6,792 bases of DNA, taken from Desulfobacterales bacterium (GTDB lineage: Bacteria > Desulfobacterota > DSM-4660 > Desulfatiglandales > Desulfatiglandaceae). The DNA lies in NCBI GenBank assembly GCA_021107495.1, contig JAIOSR010000274.1:1-6792 (forward strand). Reading direction: 5' to 3'. The translations under genes and the position numbers were made by a program. The notes under the pieces are model-generated. The model was not told the origin of the DNA and did not search any database. It saw only the letters and a list, made by a program, of their open reading frames with translations. Positions 1-6,454 of the stretch are shown piece by piece (position 1 is the first letter of the stretch; every line of letters starts with the position of its first letter).

Positions 1-175
1 ATTATGTCCAGGCTCTATATCTTGCCGATAATGAAATATAAGGCCGTTGAAGTAAATAATGTCATCTTTTGAGTTTTTTTTATTTAAGAGTGCTGTGCTT
101 AAGGTTAAAAAGGATAATTAGTTTTTGTAGTTAAATATCTTTTACTTACTGATCAAACGATTAAAAAACAAACAC

Positions 176-207
176 TTGAATCCTTGAACCTTAGAATCCT
201 TGGCCCC
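176..207. repeat. Octad tandem array, TTGAATCC type (4 units)
   Basis: Four consecutive 8-bp units are visible: TTGAATCC (176-183), TTGAACCT (184-191), TAGAATCC (192-199) and TTGGCCCC (200-207). The exact 8-bp period with drifting sequence indicates a decayed short tandem repeat. A relative occurs at 3623-3662, also in a gene leader. The last unit supplies a TTG that opens the reading frame 22 codons upstream of the preferred start of the phosphorylase gene. Function is unknown. Confidence 0.75.
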
Positions 208-231
208 TTTCTCCCAACTAATTGGGAGAAA
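208..231. promoter_or_regulatory. 10-bp perfect hairpin in the phosphorylase leader
   Basis: The arm TTTCTCCCAA (208-217), loop CTAA (218-221) and arm TTGGGAGAAA (222-231) form a perfect 10-bp stem with a 4-nt loop. It directly follows the octad array and ends 34 nt before the chosen ATG. No T run follows on the plus strand, so it does not look like a simple intrinsic terminator for incoming transcription. It could be a leader RNA structure or part of a dispersed repeat. The structure is certain; the role is not. Confidence 0.55.
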
Positions 232-265
232 AACCAATAATATTTATAGAGAAGATAAAAGGACG

Positions 266-1009
266 ATGAACAGGCAGCCCACGCATAGCAAAGGCATCAT
301 TTCTCCTGCTAAAGGAAAAGGTGATCCCCAAATAGGTCAGGACGCCCTGATGGTGATGATACCTTCAGAACTCAAGTTTCTGGTCAGCAAAACCAACGCC
401 CAAAAGGTCCCATTCCATGACATGAGTCTGTACAATTTATACCGGACAAGTGAGGAAACCGATTCCGGTATAACGCTTTCCGGCCCCTTCTTAGGAGCGC
501 CCCATGCTACCATTGCCATGGAAAAACTGATCGTGCTGGGCGCAAAAAGGATCTGGGTTCTGGGTTGGTGCGGATCTTTGCAACATGATTTGCGCAAAGG
601 ACATGTGGTAATTCCCACAAGTGCCGCATCAGAAGAGGGGACATCCGCACATTATCCTATTCCTGACCGGACACTTGAATCGAATGCAAAACTCAACAGC
701 ACGCTGGAACAGGCCCTTAAAAAACAGGGCCTCCCCTTTTCCAGGGGACCGGTATGGACCACGGACGCGGTCTACAGGGAAACCCCGGAAAAGGTAAGGG
801 CTTATCAAAATCAGGGCATCTTGGCCGTTGAAATGGAAATGTCGGCCCTCATGACCGTGGCCATATACCGGTCGGTCTCAATGGCAGGGTTGCTCGTGGT
901 CTCGGATGAACTCTTTGATCTCAAATGGAGGCCGGGCTTTTCCGATCCCTTGTTGAAAAAAAATTCGCGAGCGGCCGGACAAATTCTGCTTCGTCTTGCA
1001 GGTTGCTGA
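266..1009 (+). CDS. Nucleoside phosphorylase-like protein (PNP/UDP superfamily)
   Basis: The product is a 247-residue cytosolic protein of the purine/uridine phosphorylase superfamily, whose members cleave N-glycosidic bonds of nucleosides, usually with phosphate, for base salvage. Visible family marks are SGPFLGAPHATI (about 72-83), the Gly-rich GWCGSL (100-105) where the family binds phosphate, EGTSAHY (124-130), TTDAVYRET (165-173), the ribose-site VEMEMSAL (188-195) and VVSDE (211-215). The motif lacks the EMEG form typical of MTA/SAH nucleosidases and is nearer to uridine/purine phosphorylases, but the substrate cannot be fixed from sequence. An in-frame TTG at 200 would add 22 residues encoded by the octad array and hairpin, so I chose ATG 266. 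Its Shine-Dalgarno is mediocre: AGAGAAG 11 nt upstream, or AGGA only 2 nt upstream. Stop is TGA. ligA begins 130 nt downstream on the same strand, so co-transcription is possible but unproven. Confidence 0.85.
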   Translation: MNRQPTHSKGIISPAKGKGDPQIGQDALMVMIPSELKFLVSKTNAQKVPFHDMSLYNLYRTSEETDSGITLSGPFLGAPHATIAMEKLIVLGAKRIWVLGWCGSLQHDLRKGHVVIPTSAASEEGTSAHYPIPDRTLESNAKLNSTLEQALKKQGLPFSRGPVWTTDAVYRETPEKVRAYQNQGILAVEMEMSALMTVAIYRSVSMAGLLVVSDELFDLKWRPGFSDPLLKKNSRAAGQILLRLAGC

Positions 1010-1139
1010 ACTCATAAAAGTTGACGGCTATTTTTTTGACAGGATCAACAGTATGGACCGGATTCTATTTTTTTAGGACACAAAAAGCCTTATTTTAATT
1101 ATCATGTTAATCCTGTAGTCCTGTCTAAAGGTTTTTATA

Positions 1140-3197
1140 ATGGAAAAAATTATCAAGGAAATCGAAGAGCTAAAAGAAAAAATTCGGCATCACAACCACC
1201 GCTATTATTCCATGGATGACCCGGAGATCTCGGATGCTGAATATGACCGGCTTTTTAGGCATCTGCTGGATCTGGAACGTCAATACCCGGAACAGGTCAC
1301 GCCCGACTCTCCCACCACGCGCGTCGGTGCAAAACCCAGGGAGACCTTTTCCGAGGTCAAACACGGCCAACCCATGCTCAGCCTGGAAAACGGGTTTCAG
1401 GATGAGGATCTCCTCGCTTTTGACGCCAGGATCAGGAGGTTTTTGGGCGATGACTCCCATTTTGATTATACTGTTGAACCCAAGATAGACGGTCTGGCAG
1501 TGGAGCTTGTTTTTGAAAAGGGGAAACTCACGGTGGCCTCAACAAGGGGAGATGCGTATGTGGGAGAAAACGTCACCCCGAATATCAAGACAATCCTTAC
1601 GATCCCATTAACGCTCTCCCAGAGGAACAAGACACGACCCATACCCGACCTCTTAGAGGTGAGGGGTGAAGTCTACATGGAGTCAGAGGCGTTTAACAAA
1701 CTAAACCGGAAAAGGGTCCAAAAAAATCTGCCGGTCTTTGCCAATCCCAGAAATGCCTCGGCAGGCTCCTTAAGACAGCTTGATTTCAGGGTTACCTTAT
1801 CAAGACCTTTGAACATCTTCTGCTACGGCATCGGCAGGATAAGTACGCCTACGCTTTCAACACAACACGAATTAATGACGGCCCTTAACGAGTGGGGTCT
1901 CAGGATCAATATCCCGCACATAAAAATATGCAAGGATATTAATGAGGTCATAGATCAATGCCACCATTTTGAGGAAACAAGGTCCCGGTTCTATTACGAA
2001 ATCGACGGGGCCGTCATCAAGGTAAACCAGATCGACGTCCAGAAAAGGTTAGGTGACAAAACAAGAAGTCCCAGGTGGGCACTTGCATATAAGTTCAAAC
2101 CCTCCCAGGAGACTACCAGGATTACAAAAATTGATGTCCAGGTGGGACGAACCGGTGCATTGACCCCGGTGGCCCAACTTGAACCGGTTGAAATCGGAGG
2201 TGTCCTCGTAAAACGGGCCACCCTTCATAACCAGGAGGAAATCAGCAAAAAAGACATTCGGGAGCTTGACATGGTCATTGTCCAGAGGGCGGGGGATGTC
2301 ATTCCGGAGGTAGTGAAGGTCATTGAATCAAAGCGGAACGGTCAGGAAAAAGTTTTTATCATGCCCGACCAATGCCCTGCATGCGGTACGGCAGTGGTGA
2401 AGAAAGAGGGTGAGGTGGTCTTAAGATGTCCAAACCCCGACTGCCCTGCCCAGATAATGGCTTCATTAAAGCATTTTGTTTCCAAAGGGGGAATGAACAT
2501 TGACGGTTTAGGGGGAAAAACCATTGCCCAGTTGCTGAATAAAGGCATGATACGGGATGAATCGGACCTGTACCGACTCAGGCACGAAGACCTTATGACA
2601 CTTGACAAAATAGAACAAAAATCGACAGACAATCTCATTCGGGCCATAGAAGACAGCAAGAAGACTACCCTGGCCAAGTTCATCTTCGCCCTTGGAATTC
2701 GGCATGTTGGGGAGCACATTGCCCGGCTCCTTTCAGATCATTTTAAAAGATTCGACATGATTGAGAATGCCTCAAGGGAAGATCTGGTATATCGGAAGGG
2801 CAAACGAGGTGAGGATGATTCGGGCATCAAGGGCATAGGTGAGGAAATTGCCGGGAGTATTGTTTCTTATTTTGAAGACGAATCCAACATACAAAACGTC
2901 AGGCGCCTGCTTGGGAGCGGAATCCAATGGGAAGAGGTAAAGCCGGTATTTCCTCTATCCAGCATCTCCGGAAAGACTTTTGTCCTTACCGGTTCGCTTA
3001 ATTCCATGAAACGCGCGCAGGCCAAGGAGCAAATCATCGGAAAAGGGGGCAGGATCAGCTCATCAATAAGAGGCGGCACAGACTACCTGGTTGTGGGAGA
3101 GGCCCCCGGTTCAAAACTAAAAAAGGCCGAGGATCTGGGTGTCTCCATCCTTAATGAGGATGAATTCTTGATCATATTGGGAGAAGGTCATGGATAA
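1140..3197 (+). CDS. ligA: NAD-dependent DNA ligase LigA
   Basis: LigA seals 3'-OH/5'-phosphate nicks in duplex DNA using NAD+, joining Okazaki fragments and completing excision repair. The 685-residue length is close to the usual 670 or so. Domains in order: Ia NAD-binding domain (about 1-65, with HHNHRYY and DAEYDRL), adenylation domain with the catalytic lysine K115 in EPKIDG, then EVRGEV (173-178), EIDGAVIK (287-294) and WALAYKFKP (313-321); an OB fold (about 325-405, VGRTGALTPVA); a Cys4 zinc finger (C412, C415, C430, C435); helix-hairpin-helix repeats (about 450-585); and a C-terminal BRCT domain (about 608-681, GKTFVLTGSL). All catalytic elements look intact. Two oddities: one HhH turn reads LDKIEQKS, lacking the usual glycine, and a charged stretch (about 552-561) seems inserted before GIKGIGEE. 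The ATG at 1140 has AAAGG 8 nt upstream. The last 8 nt overlap the acylphosphatase gene. Confidence 0.98.
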   Translation: MEKIIKEIEELKEKIRHHNHRYYSMDDPEISDAEYDRLFRHLLDLERQYPEQVTPDSPTTRVGAKPRETFSEVKHGQPMLSLENGFQDEDLLAFDARIRRFLGDDSHFDYTVEPKIDGLAVELVFEKGKLTVASTRGDAYVGENVTPNIKTILTIPLTLSQRNKTRPIPDLLEVRGEVYMESEAFNKLNRKRVQKNLPVFANPRNASAGSLRQLDFRVTLSRPLNIFCYGIGRISTPTLSTQHELMTALNEWGLRINIPHIKICKDINEVIDQCHHFEETRSRFYYEIDGAVIKVNQIDVQKRLGDKTRSPRWALAYKFKPSQETTRITKIDVQVGRTGALTPVAQLEPVEIGGVLVKRATLHNQEEISKKDIRELDMVIVQRAGDVIPEVVKVIESKRNGQEKVFIMPDQCPACGTAVVKKEGEVVLRCPNPDCPAQIMASLKHFVSKGGMNIDGLGGKTIAQLLNKGMIRDESDLYRLRHEDLMTLDKIEQKSTDNLIRAIEDSKKTTLAKFIFALGIRHVGEHIARLLSDHFKRFDMIENASREDLVYRKGKRGEDDSGIKGIGEEIAGSIVSYFEDESNIQNVRRLLGSGIQWEEVKPVFPLSSISGKTFVLTGSLNSMKRAQAKEQIIGKGGRISSSIRGGTDYLVVGEAPGSKLKKAEDLGVSILNEDEFLIILGEGHG
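3179..3187 (+). promoter_or_regulatory. Strong RBS of the acylphosphatase gene inside the ligA 3' end
   Basis: The purine run GGGAGAAGG lies within the final ligA codons; GGAG at 3180-3183 is 6 nt from the ATG at 3190. This fixes the acylphosphatase start and implies that ribosomes finishing ligA can reinitiate there. Confidence 0.8.
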
Positions 3198-3468
3198 CAT
3201 CAGGGCCCGTCTTGTTATAGAGGGCCGGGTCCAGGGAGTATGGTTCCGGGACTCTACCCGCAGTGAAGCACTGGCACTGGGTGTTTCCGGTTGGGTCAGA
3301 AACCGGAGGGACGGCTCGGTCGAGGCCATTGCCGAAGGGCCGGAAGATCAGGTGAAAAAACTGGTTTCCTGGTGCCAACAAGGCCCGCCCCGCGCAAAGG
3401 TATTACGGGTCCATGAAACCCGGGAAGAATGGAAAGGCGAATTTGACTCCTTTGATATTGTATTCTGA
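3190..3468 (+). CDS. acyP: Acylphosphatase
   Basis: This 92-residue cytosolic enzyme belongs to the acylphosphatase family, which hydrolyses carboxyl-phosphate bonds such as those of acyl phosphates. The N-terminal signature GRVQGVWFR (12-20) carries the phosphate-binding arginine R20, and GWVRNRRDGSVEAIAEG (34-50) carries the catalytic asparagine N38, matching the Arg/Asn pair of the family. Length is typical for the single-domain alpha/beta fold. Its ATG lies within the end of ligA (8-nt overlap, different frame) behind a strong Shine-Dalgarno, so it is probably made from the ligA transcript. The physiological substrate is unclear, as for most bacterial acylphosphatases, and nothing here links its chemistry to ligation. 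It is not the HypF-type fusion, because no zinc-finger or carbamoyltransferase region follows. Confidence 0.96.
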   Translation: MDNIRARLVIEGRVQGVWFRDSTRSEALALGVSGWVRNRRDGSVEAIAEGPEDQVKKLVSWCQQGPPRAKVLRVHETREEWKGEFDSFDIVF

Positions 3469-3578
3469 GAAGACAAGGAAATAGTTTGCAGATCAGAAGT
3501 CCTCATTAAAAATGCTTATTTCCCCAATTAATTGCCGGTTTGGCTCCAACTTTTGGATTGGGGTTGACGAAACTGACG

Positions 3579-3625
3579 CATTTCTCGTAAATATACAGCA
3601 TCAAGGCACTCTTGGCACGAGAATG
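3579..3625. repeat. Inverted repeat with nested hairpin
   Basis: CATTTCTCGT (3579-3588) pairs with ACGAGAATG (3617-3625), leaving one bulged T. The intervening 28 nt contain a small nested hairpin, CAAG (3602-3605) with CTTG (3611-3614). Just upstream, CCCCAAT (3522-3528) can pair with ATTGGGG (3557-3563), and TCCAA (3545-3549) with TTGGA (3553-3557). The cluster of complementary arms abutting the octad array suggests a folded RNA or a small dispersed repeat element. There is no T run after it, so it is not a classical terminator. Confidence 0.5.
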
Positions 3626-3662
3626 GAACCTTGAACCTCTGAACCTAATAAACCCGTGAACC
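3623..3662. repeat. Degenerate octad array, TTGAACCT type (about 5 units)
   Basis: GAACC or AAACC cores recur at 3626, 3633, 3641, 3650 and 3658, a spacing of 7, 8, 9 and 8 nt. Two units, TTGAACCT and CTGAACCT, stand in full. It is the same repeat class as 176-207 but more decayed. The GTG at 3656 in the last unit opens the lipoprotein reading frame 41 codons too early. Confidence 0.65.
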
Positions 3663-3675
3663 CCTACGATATTTC

Positions 3676-3705
3676 TTTACAAGACATTACCTTAACAATT
3701 ATAGA
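3676..3705 (+). promoter_or_regulatory. Weak sigma70-like promoter candidate for the lipoprotein gene
   Basis: TTTACA (3676-3681, 5 of 6 to TTGACA) is followed after 18 nt by TATAGA (3700-3705, 4 of 6 to TATAAT). It lies in AT-rich DNA about 75 nt before the preferred start, a plausible position. AT-rich DNA yields such matches by chance, so confidence is low. Confidence 0.3.
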
Positions 3706-3765
3706 GTATTACAAAATATTTAATTATAAAATTCAATCATTGATATCCATAAATTCACATTACAG

Positions 3766-3770
3766 AAAGG
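3766..3770 (+). promoter_or_regulatory. RBS that decides the lipoprotein start
   Basis: AAAGG lies 8 nt before ATG 3779. The earlier in-frame GTG at 3656 has no such site, so this supports the shorter protein that begins directly with the signal peptide. Confidence 0.75.
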
Positions 3771-3778
3771 CACACCCA

Positions 3779-4711
3779 ATGAGAAGACAACATTTTCAGG
3801 GCCTGTTTTTTTTGGTCTCAGCCATTATTTTTTTCGCAATCCCCGGCTGCAGCACTACAAAATCCGTTATTGAGGCTATATCTCCCAAGGCCGTGGCCGA
3901 AAAGATACTGCCTGCAAAGTCCGGCCTCAAAAAGCGGGTAATGATTCTACCTCTGGTGGACGACGCACACCTCGGATCGGGAAGGGCCGCTGAAACCACT
4001 GCAAGCCTTCTCAAGCTTTTAAGGGAATCCCGCTATCTTTTGGTTTACCAGGCCCCTGAGAGCGTGCCCCTGCCAAAAGGGGGCAAACATATCAAATTGA
4101 GCATCTTGACCAACCCGGAACTCATTAAAAGGGCAAAGGATCTTGACATAAATGCCATAATCAGCGGGACCATTAATCCAATTGAAATCACCAGTAAAAA
4201 GACCGCTTTTTGGACCTGGCCTTTCCGTAAGGCCATAAAAAGCTATGAGGTATCTGTTATTATATTTGTGGTAGGCATCCAGGATGGCACCATCTATATG
4301 ATTAACAGCGAATCAGTAGAAATGACTTTCCGAGAGAATAAACTGAAAGACCAGGATCAGGCAAAAATTATTGATCGGGTGTTAAAAAAAGCCATACCCC
4401 GTATCCTGAAACGCCAGAGTAAGGCCGTTACCAGGGGACTGGCCCGGGAACCATGGGCCGGCAGGATCCTTTCCATAGAAAACAGCTCCATTATGATTAA
4501 TGCGGGCAGCGAGGTGGGTGTTAAGCCGGGTCAGGAATTTACCGTCTTTGACCAGGGAGAGACAATCCCCTGTAAGGATGGCAACTCGCTTAAGATCTTA
4601 GGAAAAAGGCTGGGGAAAATAAAGGTGACCTCAATCATGGAAAGGCATTCCTTAGCCGTACCGGTGGGTGAAGGGAAGTTTTCGGAGGGACAGGTTGTAA
4701 GGGACCGTTAA
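3779..4711 (+). CDS. Outer-membrane lipoprotein, CsgG/TolB-like with FlgT_C-like C-terminal domain
   Basis: From ATG 3779 the product has 310 residues. A classic lipoprotein signal is visible: basic n-region MRRQ, hydrophobic core (about 8-22) and lipobox IPGC with the lipidated cysteine at C24. Pro at -2 is unusual; Ser at +2 favours the outer membrane. Residues about 50-215 resemble the CsgG/TolB-N/LpoB-type alpha/beta fold, with a first strand RVMILPLVDD (53-62) and the strand AIISGTINPIEI (126-137). Residues about 227-308 resemble the C-terminal FlgT domain, a small beta barrel (AGRILSIENSSIMINAGSE, then VGVKPGQEF and VTSIMERHSLAVPVGEG). Proteins of this layout are usually periplasm-facing accessories of envelope assemblies, but no partner gene is present and no flagellar genes are visible, so I give no symbol. 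Starting at GTG 3656 would bury the signal peptide behind 41 repeat- and AT-rich-encoded residues. The stop overlaps the convergent recN stop. Domain assignments are by eye; the lipoprotein call is firm. Confidence 0.85.
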   Translation: MRRQHFQGLFFLVSAIIFFAIPGCSTTKSVIEAISPKAVAEKILPAKSGLKKRVMILPLVDDAHLGSGRAAETTASLLKLLRESRYLLVYQAPESVPLPKGGKHIKLSILTNPELIKRAKDLDINAIISGTINPIEITSKKTAFWTWPFRKAIKSYEVSVIIFVVGIQDGTIYMINSESVEMTFRENKLKDQDQAKIIDRVLKKAIPRILKRQSKAVTRGLAREPWAGRILSIENSSIMINAGSEVGVKPGQEFTVFDQGETIPCKDGNSLKILGKRLGKIKVTSIMERHSLAVPVGEGKFSEGQVVRDR

Positions 4712-6396
4712 CCCAGCATCTCCTTTGCATGGTCAACGGCACGCTGGGTAATTTCCCGGCCGCCCAAAAGTCGGGCGATTTCCCGGACCCTTTCTTCCGG
4801 CGTTAGTTCAGAAATAGTGGTATGAGTCCGGCCGTCTGAAACCTTTTTGCTCACTAAGAAATGGACCTGCCCCTGGGTGGCGATCTGGGGCAGATGGGTA
4901 ATGCACAGTAACTGATGATATTCGGCCAAAGAAAGAAGCTTTTCTCCTACCACCTCAGCGGTAGCACCACTGATGCCCGCATCAACCTCGTCAAAGATAA
5001 TGGTCTCCACAGAGGCAGTTCTCGCTAATATCGTTTTTACGGCCAACATAATCCTTGAGAGTTCTCCGCCCGAGGCAATCCTGGACAGGGGCCTTAATTC
5101 CTCGCCCACGTTGGGCGACATCATAAATTCCACGTGATCGAAACCATGCGCCCCCATGTGATCGAGGCCCTCGCCCGCCGGCTCTTCAGGACCGACCCCT
5201 TCACGGTCAAACCCTGCTTGAAACCGGGTCTTTTCCATGTGAAGCAGGTGGAGTTCCTTTTCCACTGCCTTTTCTAATACTCCGGCAGCCTTTTTCCTTT
5301 TTTTGGAAAGCCCCCTTGCCCTGTCTGAAGCCTCGACTCCCAGGGCCTGGCGCTCTTTTGTCAATTGAACCAGCTTTTCCCTTTTTTCGTCTAAATTGTA
5401 CATCCTTGACGCCAGCTTATCCCTGAAACGAAAGACGTCTTCCAAGGTGGGGCCATATTTTCTCTTGAGCCTGTTTAACAGTTCAAGCCTCTCCGCTACC
5501 TCTTCAAGCCTTAAAGGATCCAGGTTAATGGTTTTCTGAAAATCCCTGAGCATAAAAGAGGCGTCCTCAAGCCTCACTTCAATTTCGGCCAAGCTTTCCC
5601 TGATCGAACCGAGTGCAGGGGCTATCTCAGCCCCCTTTTCCAGTCTTTTTATGCACTGGGACGTGGTTGAGAGCGCTGAGTCATGCCTCTCATAAAGGGA
5701 CTGATACCCCTCCGTGACTATTTCCAGCAACTCCTCCGCGTGCTGAAGGCGTCTTTTTTCTTCGGATAAGGCCTCGTCTTCGCCGGGCGCTATTTCGGCC
5801 CTTTCGATTTCCCGGATCTGGAATTCGGTCAAATCCTGTTTCTCCGCCGTCTCGCTGATCGCTTTTTCCAGCTTGCGAACCTCTTTCTCTAATGACTGGT
5901 ACCTGCCGAATACCTCCTCCAGTTTATGCCGCTCATCCGAAAGCCCTCCGAAATCATCCAATATGTAGAGATGATTGTCAGGTTTCAATAGGAATTGATG
6001 CTCATGCTGCCCGGAAATGCTTATCAGCACTGCGCCCAAACGGGATAATATTTGCAGGGTGGCCATGGACCCGTTAATAAATATCCTGTTCCGGCCTTCA
6101 CGAAAAATAGTCCGCTTGATCAGCAGGTCTCCTTCAAAGGGAAATCCTAAGCCGGATAACATCTCTTCTAAGAAAGGATTTTCAGGGAAGGTAAATAGGG
6201 CCTCGACCTCGGCCTCTTTGCACCCGCTACGGATGAGATCCGCGGACGCCCTTCCGCCTAAGATCAAATTCATGGCATTGATGATGATTGATTTTCCCGC
6301 ACCGGTCTCCCCGGAGAGGATGTTGAGCCCGGAGCCTAATGTGATCTCAAGATGTTTGATAATGGCAAAATTGGAGATACTCAGTTGGATAAGCAT
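4708..6396 (-). CDS. recN: DNA repair protein RecN
   Basis: RecN is an SMC-like ATPase that binds DNA ends and holds duplexes together during RecA-dependent double-strand-break repair. The preferred product has 562 residues, close to the family's usual 550-570. Visible elements: N-terminal strand MLIQLSISNFAII, Walker A GETGAGKS (29-36), Q-loop region SISGQHEHQ (126-134), a long charged coiled-coil region (about 155-390), ABC signature ASGGELSRIMLA (441-452), Walker B TIIFDE (465-470) with D-loop VDAGISG (471-477), and the H-loop THLPQ with H501. A Gly/Glu/His-rich segment (about 398-420) before HVEFMMSPN looks slightly longer than usual. An in-frame ATG at 6501 would add 35 residues that are translated octad repeat; I reject it because family proteins start at this M and GGAG lies 10 nt upstream. 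No LexA-type operator was recognised. It is convergent with the lipoprotein gene and overlaps it by 4 nt. Confidence 0.97.
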   Translation of the reverse strand: MLIQLSISNFAIIKHLEITLGSGLNILSGETGAGKSIIINAMNLILGGRASADLIRSGCKEAEVEALFTFPENPFLEEMLSGLGFPFEGDLLIKRTIFREGRNRIFINGSMATLQILSRLGAVLISISGQHEHQFLLKPDNHLYILDDFGGLSDERHKLEEVFGRYQSLEKEVRKLEKAISETAEKQDLTEFQIREIERAEIAPGEDEALSEEKRRLQHAEELLEIVTEGYQSLYERHDSALSTTSQCIKRLEKGAEIAPALGSIRESLAEIEVRLEDASFMLRDFQKTINLDPLRLEEVAERLELLNRLKRKYGPTLEDVFRFRDKLASRMYNLDEKREKLVQLTKERQALGVEASDRARGLSKKRKKAAGVLEKAVEKELHLLHMEKTRFQAGFDREGVGPEEPAGEGLDHMGAHGFDHVEFMMSPNVGEELRPLSRIASGGELSRIMLAVKTILARTASVETIIFDEVDAGISGATAEVVGEKLLSLAEYHQLLCITHLPQIATQGQVHFLVSKKVSDGRTHTTISELTPEERVREIARLLGGREITQRAVDHAKEMLG

Positions 6397-6406
6397 GAAA
6401 ACTTGG

Positions 6407-6410
6407 CTCC
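6407..6410 (-). promoter_or_regulatory. RBS that decides the recN start
   Basis: On the minus strand GGAG sits 10 nt before ATG 6396. It is part of a GC-rich duplicated motif: GCTCCGC on the plus strand at 6406-6412 and again at 6416-6422, a 10-nt step. The spacing is slightly long but acceptable and supports the 562-residue protein. Confidence 0.5.
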
Positions 6411-6425
6411 GCTTCGCTCCGCAGC

Positions 6426-6454
6426 TGGAGTATTGGAGTATTGGAGTGTTGGAG
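6426..6454. repeat. Octad tandem array, TGGAGTAT type (4 units)
   Basis: Units TGGAGTAT (6426), TGGAGTAT (6434), TGGAGTGT (6442) and a partial TGGAG (6450) have an exact 8-bp period. It lies in the recN leader. In the recN reading direction it is translated in the false N-terminal extension as a Ser-Asn-Thr-Pro-Ile-Leu-Gln-Tyr stretch, which exposes that extension as an artefact. Confidence 0.85.

Larger units (their letters stand above)
1..265. other. AT-rich gene-free leader at left edge
   Basis: This stretch has no convincing gene. It is AT-rich, with a run of T at 74-81 and several A-rich runs. It ends in an 8-bp repeat array (176-207) and a hairpin (208-231) just before the phosphorylase gene. 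GATAAT at 113-118 resembles a -10 box but has no matching -35 at the usual distance, so I do not call a promoter. A short open frame from the left edge to TGA at 70-72 could be the tail of an upstream gene, but its 23 residues are not recognisable. Confidence 0.6.
3469..3778. other. 310-bp gene-free stretch between acyP and the lipoprotein gene
   Basis: No coding sequence is supported here. From left to right it holds a plain segment, an inverted-repeat region (3522-3625), a degenerate GAACC octad array (3623-3662), and an AT-rich leader with a weak promoter candidate and a good Shine-Dalgarno before 3779. No hairpin followed by a T run was seen after acyP, so the transcription end of the ligA-acyP unit is not evident. 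Confidence 0.7.

Noticed and set aside
1..72. Open frame from the left edge to TGA at 70-72, possible tail of an upstream plus-strand gene; also an open minus-strand frame running off the left edge
   Set aside because: Only 23 residues on the plus strand with no recognisable family, and the minus-strand frame has no start codon or RBS. Both are explained by AT-rich spacer.
1036..1068. Perfect -35 box TTGACA (1036-1041) upstream of ligA
   Set aside because: Nothing like TATAAT lies 16-19 nt downstream; the nearest T-rich hexamer is 21 nt away. It could still be a promoter for another factor, but the sequence does not support a call.
1020..1074. Terminator after the phosphorylase gene
   Set aside because: GTTGA/TCAAC is only 5 bp with a 20-nt loop, and the T runs (1031-1037, 1068-1074) do not directly follow a stable stem.
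3535..3572. Integron attC-like site (GTT...AAC and GTTGACG motifs)
   Set aside because: The core-site consensus is not met on either side and no integrase or gene cassette is present.
3564..3593. Promoter TTGACG with TAAATA after 18 nt
   Set aside because: The -10 matches only 3 of 6, and the site overlaps the inverted-repeat structure; the 3676-3705 candidate is better placed.
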